This document shows positions 7,925 through 16,487 of a DNA stretch of 64,000 nucleotides, in pieces; the stretch's first letter is position 1; every line of letters begins with the position of its first letter. The position numbers and the translations under genes are program-made. Below the pieces are notes generated by a model. The model made no database searches, was not told the DNA's origin, and saw nothing but the letters and a program-made list of their open reading frames with translations. Origin of the DNA: CADCWK01 sp035944555 (lineage in GTDB: Bacteria; Chloroflexota; Chloroflexia; Thermomicrobiales; UBA6265); assembly GCA_035944555.1 (NCBI GenBank), contig DASZAY010000024.1, forward strand, positions 124,001 through 188,000, in the 5' to 3' direction.

Positions 7925-8394
7925 CGTGCGCTCCCTCCGTCGTCCCGCTCCTCCGCCTCGTCAGGATCGTCTGCCTCGTCCGGGTCGCCGGGCGGCCCTC
8001 CGTCGATCACCTCACTCCCGATAGGCGCGTGGCCGTCCACGGCACCCAGTCCCATCGTCATCAGCTGATCCGCCAGGGCCAGCTGGAAGGCACTGGCCGC
8101 ATCGGCACCCGGTTGCCTGGCCCGGACGGCCAGCCGGAGCGAGTTGACGACCTTGGTCAGGTTGCCGGCCAGCTGCCGTGGGTCCTCCTCCTCGGCCAGC
8201 AACCGGTACATCGCGTAGCGCAGGGCGGCGATCGCGTCGCCCTGCCCGCCGTCTCCGGCGACCGCCGCCGCTGCCAGCACCTTCTGCAGCCCCGGCGCGA
8301 TCAGCCCGGCGTAGTCGCCCCGGGCGATCGCCTGCCGCGTCCGCTCCCGGGCCATGAGCCGCTCGTCGTCCTCGTCCGTCTCCGGTCGTGCCAT
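7921..8394 (-). CDS. Candidate terminase small subunit
   Basis: The 157-residue protein is helical in residues 1-120, with LAGNLTKVVNSLRLAVRARQ, and ends in an acidic Asp/Glu/Pro tail. Being first in the operon, ahead of the large terminase, is the usual place of the small subunit that recognises the packaging site. I see no classical helix-turn-helix. GGAG lies 11 bases before the ATG. The call rests mainly on gene order; an unrelated early head protein is possible. Confidence 0.5.
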   Translation of the reverse strand: MARPETDEDDERLMARERTRQAIARGDYAGLIAPGLQKVLAAAAVAGDGGQGDAIAALRYAMYRLLAEEEDPRQLAGNLTKVVNSLRLAVRARQPGADAASAFQLALADQLMTMGLGAVDGHAPIGSEVIDGGPPGDPDEADDPDEAEERDDGGSAR

Positions 8395-8791
8395 CTCGCG
8401 CTGTCTCCCGTCCGTTCCGACCTCCCACCGTCATGTCACCATCGCGCCGCCCGCTGCCGGACGACGCCCGATCGATTCGCCCAGGACCGTCCAGCCAGCG
8501 CCTGCCAGCCAGACCCTCCAATCGAGAGAACAAGACTAGATCATTTGTTCTAATCTCCAACCCTCTACATAGAGATACAGATTTCAGGGGGCAATGTGTG
8601 ACATCCCCGGTGTCCGGACACCCCGGCGGGTTGGCACGATCACTGGAGAACTGTCCCGGTGAATGAGACCAAGGCTCCGGCGACGAGTCCTCATGGACCG
8701 ACCCGGGATCGATCTCCGCGCGTTCACCGTGCCCTCCGACATGCGGTCATGACCGTGCCCCGCGTCCGTCTCACACCGCGACCGGGCAAAT
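8395..8791. other. Divergent intergenic region, AT-rich promoter zone
   Basis: The stretch around 8530-8590 is clearly more AT-rich than its surroundings and marks the right boundary of the phage-type genes. On the minus strand TTGGAG and TAGTCT spaced 16 bases apart are a possible promoter for the terminase operon. A short inverted repeat CTCTACATAGAG lies at 8561-8572. No attachment site or integrase is visible. Confidence 0.4.
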
Positions 8792-8809
8792 GGTATGCTG
8801 ATATACCAA
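8792..8809. promoter_or_regulatory. Palindromic operator with overlapping -10 element
   Basis: TGGTATGCTGATATACCA has perfect 6-base arms TGGTAT/ATACCA. It lies 29 bases upstream of the regulator start and includes a TATGCT hexamer usable as a -10 box. The position fits autoregulation by the GntR/LacI-type protein encoded just downstream. Confidence 0.6.
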
Positions 8810-8838
8810 TCGTGGAACCGACCCCGGAGACATGGCCC

Positions 8839-10020
8839 GTGGCGCTCCTGTACGAAGAGATCCGCCAGTATCTGCTCGACCGCATCCGCGACGGCCAGCT
8901 TCGGCCCGGCGACCGGCTGCCGTCGGAGCATGAACTGGCCGAGCAGTTCGGGGTCAGCCGGATCACCTCGAAGCGAGCCCTCCAGCTGCTCGGGCAGCAG
9001 GGGTTCGTCGTCCGGGCACGCGGCCGGGGAACGTTCGTCAGCGACACCCTGCCGGGGGTCGATTCGCCTACCTCCCACCCCGACACCACACCCGCGGGTC
9101 CGGACGACGCGGCGCCCCGGCCGGCGCCCGGCCCCGTGCCGGCCCGCCCTCGGCCGCCGATCCGGGTCGCTTTCATCGTCCCGGACATCGACGATGTCTA
9201 CGGCGCCGAGCTGCTCCGGGCGATCGAGCACGCCTGCGGCGCCCGTGGCTACCAGTTCCTGCTCCGCCGCACGGTCGGTGATGCCACAGTCGAGGCGTCG
9301 GCCATCACCTCCTACGCCGCGACCGGGGTGGACGGGCTGATCGTCTTCCCGATCCACGGCGAGTACTACAACCACGACCTGCTCCGGCTGGTGCTGGATG
9401 GCTTCCCGGTCGTCCTGATCGACCGCCGCCTGCCCGGCATCGCCGTGGCGTCCGTCGCGACCGACAACTTCGCCGCGGCCCACAAGCTGACCGACGCGTT
9501 GCTCGACGACGGGCACCGCACGATCGGCTTCGTGACGGCCTCCCCGGAACACACCTCCAGCATCCAGGATCGCTGGCTGGGTTTCCTCGCCGCACTGGAG
9601 GCCCGGGGCATCGACAGCCGCCGCGACGAATCGCTCCGAACGATGTCCAGCACGCTTCCCGGTCACCTCTTCGAGCGCGAGAACCCGGAGGACCGTGAGC
9701 GCATCCGCGCCTGGCTCCGCGCCAACCCGGACCTGACCGCCGTCCTCGCCTGCGAGTACCCGCTGGCGCGCCTGGTCGAGGTGGAACTCGCTGCCCTCGG
9801 TCGGTCCGGCGTGGTCGTCGCCTGCTTCGACTCTCCGCCCGACCGGCTGGGCGGCTACGCCTATCTCCATGTCCGCCAGCGCCAATGGGAGATGGGCGAG
9901 ACCGCGGTCGCGCTGATCGCCGGGCAGATCGCCGCCCGGCAGGACCGGACGGTGGCCCCGCCCACCCCGCACCATGTCGCCATCCCCTTCGATCTCATCC
10001 CGGCCACCGCCGCCCGCTGA
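8839..10020 (+). CDS. GntR-LacI hybrid transcriptional regulator (AraR-like)
   Basis: The 393-residue product joins a GntR winged helix (residues 1-75; LPSEHELAEQFGVSRITSKR, then RGRGTFV) to a LacI-type periplasmic-binding-fold effector domain (about 115-390; IRVAFIVPDIDDVYGAELLR). This is the AraR architecture, in which a sugar releases the repressor from DNA. The frame extends upstream, but GTG at 8839 is preferred: GGAG stands nine bases before it, and an operator-like palindrome lies immediately upstream. The regulator heads the sugar ABC/GH76 operon and most likely represses it and itself; the inducer is probably a mannose-type oligosaccharide (inference). Confidence 0.88.
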   Translation: MALLYEEIRQYLLDRIRDGQLRPGDRLPSEHELAEQFGVSRITSKRALQLLGQQGFVVRARGRGTFVSDTLPGVDSPTSHPDTTPAGPDDAAPRPAPGPVPARPRPPIRVAFIVPDIDDVYGAELLRAIEHACGARGYQFLLRRTVGDATVEASAITSYAATGVDGLIVFPIHGEYYNHDLLRLVLDGFPVVLIDRRLPGIAVASVATDNFAAAHKLTDALLDDGHRTIGFVTASPEHTSSIQDRWLGFLAALEARGIDSRRDESLRTMSSTLPGHLFERENPEDRERIRAWLRANPDLTAVLACEYPLARLVEVELAALGRSGVVVACFDSPPDRLGGYAYLHVRQRQWEMGETAVALIAGQIAARQDRTVAPPTPHHVAIPFDLIPATAAR

Positions 10021-10060
10021 CGCCTCTCCATCCTCCCCACGACGCCGCGGCATGTAATGA

Positions 10061-10093
10061 CATGTTGACCCATATCAACATGCTTGTTATCCT
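10061..10093 (+). promoter_or_regulatory. Sugar operon promoter with overlapping operator
   Basis: TTGACC (10065-10070) and TATCCT (10088-10093) are spaced 17 bases, and TGT just before the -10 box gives an extended -10. A perfect inverted repeat with arms CATGTTGA (10061-10068) and TCAACATG (10075-10082) covers the -35 box, as expected of a repressor site. The half-site differs from the palindrome upstream of the regulator gene. Confidence 0.65.
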
Positions 10094-10224
10094 GACCGCC
10101 AGTCAGTCACACCCACCCGGTGACGTCACGGTCGACGTCGCCCCTGCCGGACCCGCCGTGGCGCCAGCGCCGCCCGGGTGAGCCGGTTCCCGCCGATGGG
10201 ACCCGCAGGAAGGTCACACCGATC

Positions 10225-11193
10225 ATGGCCCAGGTCGCCGCCCCGACTCCCACGCCTGGACAGCCGTCGGCCCTCACCGGCCAGCCGGGCAGTGATCCCA
10301 CCGCCAGGACCGGGCAGAACGCCCGCTACGGTCGCGTCCAGGCCCGGATGGGGCTGGTCTTCGTCTCCCCGGTCCTGATCCTGTTCTCGATCTTTGTCAT
10401 CCTGCCGGCCTTCGCCGCCCTGTACCTGTCCTTTACCGACTACGACATCCTCACGCCGCCCGAGTGGGTCGGGCTGGAGAACTACCGCCGTCTCCTGACC
10501 GACACGCTGTTCCATCGCTCGTTCCAGAACATCCTGCTCTACAGCGCCATGTACGTCCCCGTCATGCTCATCCTCTCGATCCTGCTGGCGATGGCGCTCA
10601 ACCGGAAGCGTCCCGGTGTGACGCTGTTCCGCGCCATCTACTACCTGCCCGTCGTCACCTCGCCCGTCGCCGCCGCTACGGTCTGGGTCTGGCTACTGAA
10701 CCGCGACTTCGGCGTCGTCAACCAGCTGCTCGCCTACGTCGGCATCGACGGCCCCGCCTGGCTGGCGAACACCCAGACCGCCCTGATCTCGGTCGTGATC
10801 GTCACGCTCTGGCAGGGCATCGGCGGCAACATGATCATCTACCTCGCCGGCCTGCAGGGTGTCCCCCAGGACCTCGTCGAGGCGGCCCGGCTCGATGGCG
10901 CCAGTCGCCTCCAGGTCTTCCGCGACGTCACCTGGCCGATGCTCCGGACGACGACGCTGTTCGTCCTGACCGTGACCCTGATCGGCGCCTTCCAGCTGTT
11001 CGACCAGGCCTACGTCATGACCCAGGGTGGCCCCGGCTACGCGACCCTCACGCCCGTCTACCGGATCTACCAGGCCGGCTTCACCCGGCTGGACATGGGC
11101 TACGCGTCGTCGCAGGCCCTGATCCTCTTCATCGTCATCCTCGCCGTCACCCTGATCCAGCTCCGCATCAACCGCGAGCAGATCTACATCTAG
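10225..11193 (+). CDS. Sugar ABC transporter permease, MalF/UgpA type
   Basis: The 322-residue inner-membrane protein has a Pro/Thr-rich cytoplasmic N-terminus and six membrane segments. The first is MGLVFVSPVLILFSIFVILP. The EAA loop that docks on the ATPase is EAARLDGASRLQVFRDVTWP (about residues 230-250), followed by WPMLRTTTLFVL. It pairs with the MalG-type permease 77 bases downstream. AGGAAGG upstream supports the ATG at 10225; the longer in-frame extension lacks a ribosome binding site and would add non-permease sequence. Confidence 0.93.
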   Translation: MAQVAAPTPTPGQPSALTGQPGSDPTARTGQNARYGRVQARMGLVFVSPVLILFSIFVILPAFAALYLSFTDYDILTPPEWVGLENYRRLLTDTLFHRSFQNILLYSAMYVPVMLILSILLAMALNRKRPGVTLFRAIYYLPVVTSPVAAATVWVWLLNRDFGVVNQLLAYVGIDGPAWLANTQTALISVVIVTLWQGIGGNMIIYLAGLQGVPQDLVEAARLDGASRLQVFRDVTWPMLRTTTLFVLTVTLIGAFQLFDQAYVMTQGGPGYATLTPVYRIYQAGFTRLDMGYASSQALILFIVILAVTLIQLRINREQIYI

Positions 11194-11270
11194 CCCGGAT
11201 CGCTCACCCCCCCGATCGATCGCCCCACTCCACCGCATGGAGCGGGGAGTACCGGACAGGAGCCAGCAGC

Positions 11271-12221
11271 ATGGCCGCGACGACGCCTCCGACCACGACG
11301 CCCCGGCCCGCCCACGAGATCCCCGGCTACGGCACGCCCTACCGCAAGCGGCGCATCACGACCGGCGCGGTCATCCGCGAGACGCTCTACTACGGGATCC
11401 TGATCGTCTTCGGCGCGATCTTCCTGCTGCCCTTCCTGTGGTCGGTCAGCACGTCGCTCAAGCCGGATTCGCAGGTCTTCACCGACCCGATCCAGTGGAT
11501 CCCGACGTCGATCACCTTCGACCAGTACCGCCAGGCGTTCGAGACGGTCCCCTTCGGCCGCTACTTCCTCAACACCTTCCTGATCGCCGGCATCGGCGTC
11601 GCGTCCAACCTGCTGCTCGGCTCACTGGCCGGCTTCGCCTTCGCCCTGCTGAACTTCCCGGCCCGGACGATCCTGTTCCGCGTCCTGCTCTCCAGCATGA
11701 TGATCCCCGGCGTGGTCACCCTGATCCCGACCTACATCATCCTGCGCTCGTTCCCGCTGTTCGGCGGCAACGACATCGTCGGTCAGGGTGGCCTCGGTCT
11801 GCTCAACACCCTCGCCGGCGTCATCCTGCCCGGCGCGGCCGGCGTCTTCGCCGTCTTCCTGATGCGCCAGTTCTTCCTGACGCTCCCGTCGGACCTGGGC
11901 GAGGCCGCCCGGCTCGACGGCGCCTCCGAGATGCGGATCTTCTGGCAGATCTACCTGCCGTTGTGCAAGCCCGCCCTCGCCACCCTCGCCATCTTCACCT
12001 TCCAGGCTGGCTGGAACGCCTTCCTGTTCCCGCTGGTCGTCCTCAACGACCCCGACCTCGCCACGGTCCAGATGGGTCTCGCCGCCTTTACCTACAACAA
12101 CAGCACCGACTTCGGCCCGCTCATGGCCGCCTCCGTCATCACGACCCTGCCGATGATCGCCCTCTATGTCTACGCCCAGCGTTACTTCAACCAGGGCATC
12201 GCCTTCACCGGCAACAAGTAG
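11271..12221 (+). CDS. Sugar ABC transporter permease, MalG/UgpE type
   Basis: The 316-residue partner permease has a Pro/Thr-rich N-terminus and six membrane segments beginning TLYYGILIVFGAIFLLPFLW. Its EAA loop is EAARLDGASEMRIFWQIYLP (about residues 205-225). The C-terminus ends RYFNQGIAFTGNK, a typical MalG-family ending. AGGAG lies eight bases before the ATG at 11271. With the upstream permease it forms the translocation channel for the sugar delivered by the binding protein at 15116. Confidence 0.93.
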   Translation: MAATTPPTTTPRPAHEIPGYGTPYRKRRITTGAVIRETLYYGILIVFGAIFLLPFLWSVSTSLKPDSQVFTDPIQWIPTSITFDQYRQAFETVPFGRYFLNTFLIAGIGVASNLLLGSLAGFAFALLNFPARTILFRVLLSSMMIPGVVTLIPTYIILRSFPLFGGNDIVGQGGLGLLNTLAGVILPGAAGVFAVFLMRQFFLTLPSDLGEAARLDGASEMRIFWQIYLPLCKPALATLAIFTFQAGWNAFLFPLVVLNDPDLATVQMGLAAFTYNNSTDFGPLMAASVITTLPMIALYVYAQRYFNQGIAFTGNK

Positions 12222-12274
12222 CGGCGCCGCCGAGATCCCGTCGCTGTCGCCGCACCCGTACGAGGAGGTACGCC

Positions 12275-13690
12275 ATGCAGCTCCCCGATCGACTATCTGC
12301 TCCGTCCGGCCGGGAGCGAACGTGCCCGGGCGCCAGCTCCGAACCGAGCGTTCTCCCTCTCTCCGGGCCGGTGGAGACGCACGCGGCGCGTCAGCGCGGA
12401 GTGAGCGGAACCGGAGCCGAAGAGGGGACCGGGGGGCGAGGTCTGCTCGCCCCCACGGCGATCCGGGGAACAACGTCCCGCCGCCACCTCCTCGCCACCA
12501 CAGCCGCCGCCCTGCCGGCCATCGCCATTACGACTCGCTCTAGCGCCCAGGCCGGCACACCGGCGACCACCCCGATCGGCATCCCCGGCGGCACGCCGGC
12601 CGCCGCGCTGGCGGACACCCCATGGTCTGAGATGGTCGAGGAGATGTGGGCCACCATCCGGGAACAGCTCTGGCACGAGCGGATCGGCCAGTACCTGGAG
12701 CGCACGCCGCGCCAGGACAACGACATCGCCACCCTCTGGCCGGTCTGCGCGCTGTTCTCCGGGCTCCGCGCCCGCGCCGAGGCCGGCACCTCACCGGACG
12801 CCATGACCGACCTCGCCGCCATCACTGACCACCTCGGCGAGTACTTCGACGCCAGCTCCAATCCGCCTGCCTACGACTCCTATCCCCGGTCTCGCGGTGG
12901 TGGGGACAAGTTCTACGACGACAACGAGTGGCTCGGGATCGACGCCGTCTACGCCTGGCGCCTGAGCGGCGAGCAGCGCCACCTCGACCTCGCCACCACG
13001 ACCTGGGCGTTCGCGATCAGCGGCTGGTCGGACGATCTCGGCGGCGGCATCTTCTGGCAGGAGAACGACCGCGTCACCAAGAACACCTGCTCCAACGGCC
13101 CGGCCGCCGTCCTCGCGATGCTGCTCCACGACGCCACCGGCGATCAGCAGTACCTGGACTGGGCCGTCCGGATCATGGACTGGGTCCGGCAGCTCCGCGA
13201 CCCGGCGACCGGCGTTTACCTCGACCACATCCGGCTGGACGGCACCATCGACGACCGGACCTTCACCTACAACACCGGCACCCCCATGCACGCCGCCGCC
13301 CTGCTCTACCGGGCCACCGGCGACGAGGCGTACCTGGAGGAGGCCCGCTCGCTGGCCACCGCCGCCTGGGACCACTTCGCTCCGGCCGGCACCGCCACCG
13401 CCGACACGCTCGGCGTCCGGGTCTGGCCGCCCGACCCGTGGTTCAACAGCATCCTGTTCCGCGGCTTCGTCGCCCTCGCCGAAGTCTCGCCGGACCCGGA
13501 GGACGGCTTCGCGCCCGCCCGCTCGATGCTCGACTACCTCCGCCTCGGCTGGTCCGGGGCGCGGGACGAGGACGGCCTCGTCCTCCCCGACTGGAGCCAG
13601 GAGAGTACCGGCCCGGCCCTGATCGCCCGCCTGCTCGATCAGGCACCCATCCTCGAGTTCGCCGCCACCGCCCATCACCTGGACCTGTGA
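12275..13690 (+). CDS. Tat-exported glycoside hydrolase family 76 protein
   Basis: The 471-residue enzyme has a GH76 (alpha/alpha)6-barrel: the catalytic Asp pair in FYDDNEWLGID (near residue 214), GGGIFWQENDRVTKNTCSNG, and FTYNTGTPMHAAALLYRATG. GH76 enzymes are endo-alpha-1,6-mannanases. The export signal TSRRHLLATTAAALPA begins only near residue 70. It is preceded by an unusual stretch, residues 27-57 of which are encoded by an interspersed repeat in frame. GAGGAGG six bases before the ATG at 12275 argues that this long N-terminus is translated, though a start nearer the Tat motif is possible. It resembles the next gene closely and lies in the sugar ABC operon. Confidence 0.85.
   Translation: MQLPDRLSAPSGRERTCPGASSEPSVLPLSGPVETHAARQRGVSGTGAEEGTGGRGLLAPTAIRGTTSRRHLLATTAAALPAIAITTRSSAQAGTPATTPIGIPGGTPAAALADTPWSEMVEEMWATIREQLWHERIGQYLERTPRQDNDIATLWPVCALFSGLRARAEAGTSPDAMTDLAAITDHLGEYFDASSNPPAYDSYPRSRGGGDKFYDDNEWLGIDAVYAWRLSGEQRHLDLATTTWAFAISGWSDDLGGGIFWQENDRVTKNTCSNGPAAVLAMLLHDATGDQQYLDWAVRIMDWVRQLRDPATGVYLDHIRLDGTIDDRTFTYNTGTPMHAAALLYRATGDEAYLEEARSLATAAWDHFAPAGTATADTLGVRVWPPDPWFNSILFRGFVALAEVSPDPEDGFAPARSMLDYLRLGWSGARDEDGLVLPDWSQESTGPALIARLLDQAPILEFAATAHHLDL
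12354..12443 (+). repeat. Interspersed ~85 bp element, copy 2, inside GH76 gene
   Basis: The element reads CCCTCTCTCCGGGCCGGTGG at its start, AACCGGAGCCGAAGAGGGG in the second half and GCGAGGTCT at its end. It is related to the copies at 4241 and 25212 but has a diverged middle. It lies in frame just upstream of the Tat signal codons. Confidence 0.7.
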
Positions 13691-13763
13691 CCGCCCCTAC
13701 CTCACGAGTGACAGGCGGCGCTCGCTCGTCACCATCCGATCGTCGCCAGAGGGAGAACCGCGC

Positions 13764-14897
13764 ATGACCGTCTCCGGCTCGACCAGTTCCCCGGCCACGC
13801 CCACCGGCACCGCCCTGCCTGACACCCCCTGGGCGGAGATGGTCGAGCAGATGTGGGCGACCATCCAGCGGCACTACCGCGCCCCGGACTCCGGCCTCTA
13901 CCTGGAGCACGCTCCGTCCCGGATCCGGGACGGCGGCAAGGAGATCGCCGATCTCTGGCCAATCCTCGGGTTGCTGTCGGGCGCCAACGCCCGCGCCATC
14001 GCCGGGATCGGCCCGTCGGCCGACGACGATTTCCGCGCCGTCTTCGATGTGATGGGCGCCTACCTCAACACCGACACCGACCCCGCCGGTTACGACTCGT
14101 TCCCCCGGGCCCTCGGCGGTGGCGACATCTACTACGACGACAACCAGTGGCTGGGCATCGATGGCGTCCTCGCCTGGCGCCACCTCCGCGAGCAGCGATT
14201 CCTCGACGCCGCCCACCTGACCTGGGAGCTGTCGCTGTCCGGCTGGGACGACACGATGGGCGGCGGCATCTACTGGCGCCAGAACGACAGGACGACCAAG
14301 AACGCCTGCTCCAACGGCCCGGCCGCCGTCCTCGGCATGCTGCTCTACGAGGAGACCGGCGACCGCCAGATCCTCGACTGGGTCGTCCGCATCCTCGACT
14401 GGAACCGGCAGCTCCGAGACCCGGACACCGGCGTCTACCTCGACGCCCTCAAGGATGACGGGACGATCGACCGGGCGACCTACACCTACAACTCCGGCAC
14501 CCCGCTCCATGCCTTCGCGCTGCTCTACCGGGCCACCGGCGACGCCGCGTATCTCGACGAGGCCCGGACGCTGGCCCGCGACGCCTTCGCCCATTTCGCC
14601 CCGGACGCCACCCGCGACGAGGCAACGGGCGTCCGCCTGTGGCCGACCGACCCCTGGTTCAACAGCATCCTGTTCCGCGGCTACATCGCCCTGCTCGACG
14701 TCGACCCCGAGCCCGACCCGACCTACGTGCGGGCGATGCTCGACTTCACGCGCCTCGGCTGGGGTCGCGTCCGGGACGCCAACGGGCTGATGAACCGGGA
14801 CTGGAGCGGGCATCAGCCGGCCCCCGCCAACGCCTGGCTGCTGGACCAGGCCGCGCTGCTGGAATTCGCCGCCACCGCCCACCGGCTCGGCCTGTGA
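13764..14897 (+). CDS. Glycoside hydrolase family 76 protein, no export signal
   Basis: This 377-residue paralogue of the preceding gene has the GH76 Asp pair in YYDDNQWLGIDG (near residue 123), GGGIYWRQNDRTTKNACSNG, and YTYNSGTPLHAFALLYRATG. It lacks any signal peptide, starting MTVSGSTSSPATPTG, so it should act in the cytoplasm, perhaps trimming imported oligosaccharides that the exported paralogue releases (inference). AGGGAG upstream supports the ATG. It lies 73 bases after the first GH76 gene and before the binding protein gene. Confidence 0.88.
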   Translation: MTVSGSTSSPATPTGTALPDTPWAEMVEQMWATIQRHYRAPDSGLYLEHAPSRIRDGGKEIADLWPILGLLSGANARAIAGIGPSADDDFRAVFDVMGAYLNTDTDPAGYDSFPRALGGGDIYYDDNQWLGIDGVLAWRHLREQRFLDAAHLTWELSLSGWDDTMGGGIYWRQNDRTTKNACSNGPAAVLGMLLYEETGDRQILDWVVRILDWNRQLRDPDTGVYLDALKDDGTIDRATYTYNSGTPLHAFALLYRATGDAAYLDEARTLARDAFAHFAPDATRDEATGVRLWPTDPWFNSILFRGYIALLDVDPEPDPTYVRAMLDFTRLGWGRVRDANGLMNRDWSGHQPAPANAWLLDQAALLEFAATAHRLGL

Positions 14898-15115
14898 TGG
14901 CTGGCCCGATGACGAAGGAGGCCGCCCGCCCGCCACCATGACGGCCGCCGCAAGGACCGGGACGATCCTGCTGTCGATCGCCCGCTCACCCGCCACCGTA
15001 GGGGCGCCCCCTGTGGTCGCCCGGCCGCGCGGCGGCCATCGCCACCAGGCGATAGCCCACGCCGGCTACCACCCCGGTGCCATGCCTGGCACCCACGCAA
15101 CGGAGCACGCACCAG

Positions 15116-16408
15116 ATGACTGATCACACCCTGTCCCGCCGTCGCCTCGCCGGCCTGGCCGCCGGCACCACCGCCGCCGCCGCGCTGGCCACGACCGCTC
15201 ACCACGCCACCCCGGCCGCCGCCGCACCCGCCCGCCAGTCCCCCACCACCGTCACCTTCTGGGGTGAGTGGTCGGGCGAGGGCGAGCTCCAGGTCAGGAC
15301 GATGGTCGATGCCTTCAACGCCGCCCAGACCGAGGTCGTCGTCGAGTACGTCGTCCAGCAGGACATGGTCACCAAGTTCCTCACCGCCGCCACCTCCGGG
15401 CAGGTGCCGGACCTGATGATCTGGGACCGCTGGCAGACGGCGCAGTACGCCCCGCGCGGCGTTCTCCACGCCATCGACGAGCGGCTCGAGTCGGAAGGGA
15501 TCGATCGCGCCCAGTTCTACGAGCAGGCGCTGCTGGAGATGACCAACGAGGAGCAGCTCTACGGCCTGCCGCTGACGGTCGACGCCCGCGCCCTCTTCTA
15601 CAACGCCGCCCACCTTGAGGAGGCTGGCCTCCAGCCGCCGACCACCTGGGAAGAGCTGGCCGCTGCCGCCCAGGCGCTGACCGTCCGTGATGGCGGTGGC
15701 GCGCTCCAGCGGGCCGGGTTCGCCCTCGGCGACGTCGGCCTGTTCAGCATGTACCTCCGCCAGGCCGGCGGCCAGATGCTCAACGAGGACAACACCCAGA
15801 CCGCCTTCAACAGCGACGCCGGCCTGGCGGTCCTCGACTACTGGCGGTCGCTGCTCGACGCCGGCGTCTACGAGGTCGGCTTCGACACCGGGCTGGCCGA
15901 GGGGCAGGACGTCTTCGTCACCGGCCGCGTCGCTATGCACTACACCGGCCCGTGGATGATCTCGACCTACCAGAAGTACGGCGCGGACCTCCGCTTCGGC
16001 GTCGTCCCGCCGGTTACCGGCCCCGGTGGCGGCCAGGGCGCCGCGGTCGGCGGCTTCGGGCTTGCCATCCCGGAAGGCTCGGAGAACAAGGACGCGGCCT
16101 GGGCGTTCATGAAGTGGTGGCTGGCCGACGTGACCAACGCCACGATGTGGGGCACGACCAGCAAGAACATCCCCGGCAACCGCACGGCGGCGCAGGACCC
16201 GGTCTTCACCGAGGACCCCTACGTCGGGCCGGTCGTCACCGCCATCGAGACCGGTGTCACCCGGCCGGCCGTCGCGGGCTACGCCCCGATGGAGACCGAC
16301 GCGCTGATCCCGAACCTCCAGCTGTTCATGGAGGGCAACCAGGACGCCGCGACCACCCTCGAAAACGCCCAGGAGGATGGCGACCGCATCCTGCAGGAAA
16401 ACGCCTGA
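15116..16408 (+). CDS. Sugar ABC transporter solute-binding protein, Tat-exported
   Basis: The 430-residue family-1 extracellular binding protein starts with a Tat signal (LSRRRLAGLAAGTTAAAALA) and then VTFWGEWSGEGELQVRTMVD, the usual opening of this fold. Later landmarks are MIWDRWQTAQYAPRG, YGLPLTVDARALFYNAAHLE and GRVAMHYTGPWM. It captures the sugar outside the membrane for the two permeases upstream. There is no lipobox Cys. CGGAG lies ten bases before the ATG. The gene is last in the operon, before a strong terminator; no ATPase gene is present. Confidence 0.93.
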   Translation: MTDHTLSRRRLAGLAAGTTAAAALATTAHHATPAAAAPARQSPTTVTFWGEWSGEGELQVRTMVDAFNAAQTEVVVEYVVQQDMVTKFLTAATSGQVPDLMIWDRWQTAQYAPRGVLHAIDERLESEGIDRAQFYEQALLEMTNEEQLYGLPLTVDARALFYNAAHLEEAGLQPPTTWEELAAAAQALTVRDGGGALQRAGFALGDVGLFSMYLRQAGGQMLNEDNTQTAFNSDAGLAVLDYWRSLLDAGVYEVGFDTGLAEGQDVFVTGRVAMHYTGPWMISTYQKYGADLRFGVVPPVTGPGGGQGAAVGGFGLAIPEGSENKDAAWAFMKWWLADVTNATMWGTTSKNIPGNRTAAQDPVFTEDPYVGPVVTAIETGVTRPAVAGYAPMETDALIPNLQLFMEGNQDAATTLENAQEDGDRILQENA

Positions 16409-16416
16409 TCCACACA

Positions 16417-16452
16417 CCGGTCCGGCGCGGGATCGCTCCCGCGCCGGACCGG
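16417..16452 (+). terminator. Terminator of sugar operon
   Basis: A perfect 16-bp stem, CCGGTCCGGCGCGGGA paired with TCCCGCGCCGGACCGG, has a TCGC loop nine bases after the binding-protein stop. It can also serve the convergent PPOX gene. Confidence 0.85.
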
Positions 16453-16487
16453 CGCCTGGGACCGGTCGATCCGGCGTGACCGGCACG

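Noticed and set aside
8530..8600. Possible phage attachment site at the AT-rich boundary
   Set aside because: No tRNA fragment, integrase or matching direct repeat is visible in the window.
12791..14996. Minus-strand frames of 295 and 517 codons opposite the GH76 genes
   Set aside because: They are mirror-image low-complexity frames created by high GC content; the plus-strand GH76 motifs are unambiguous.
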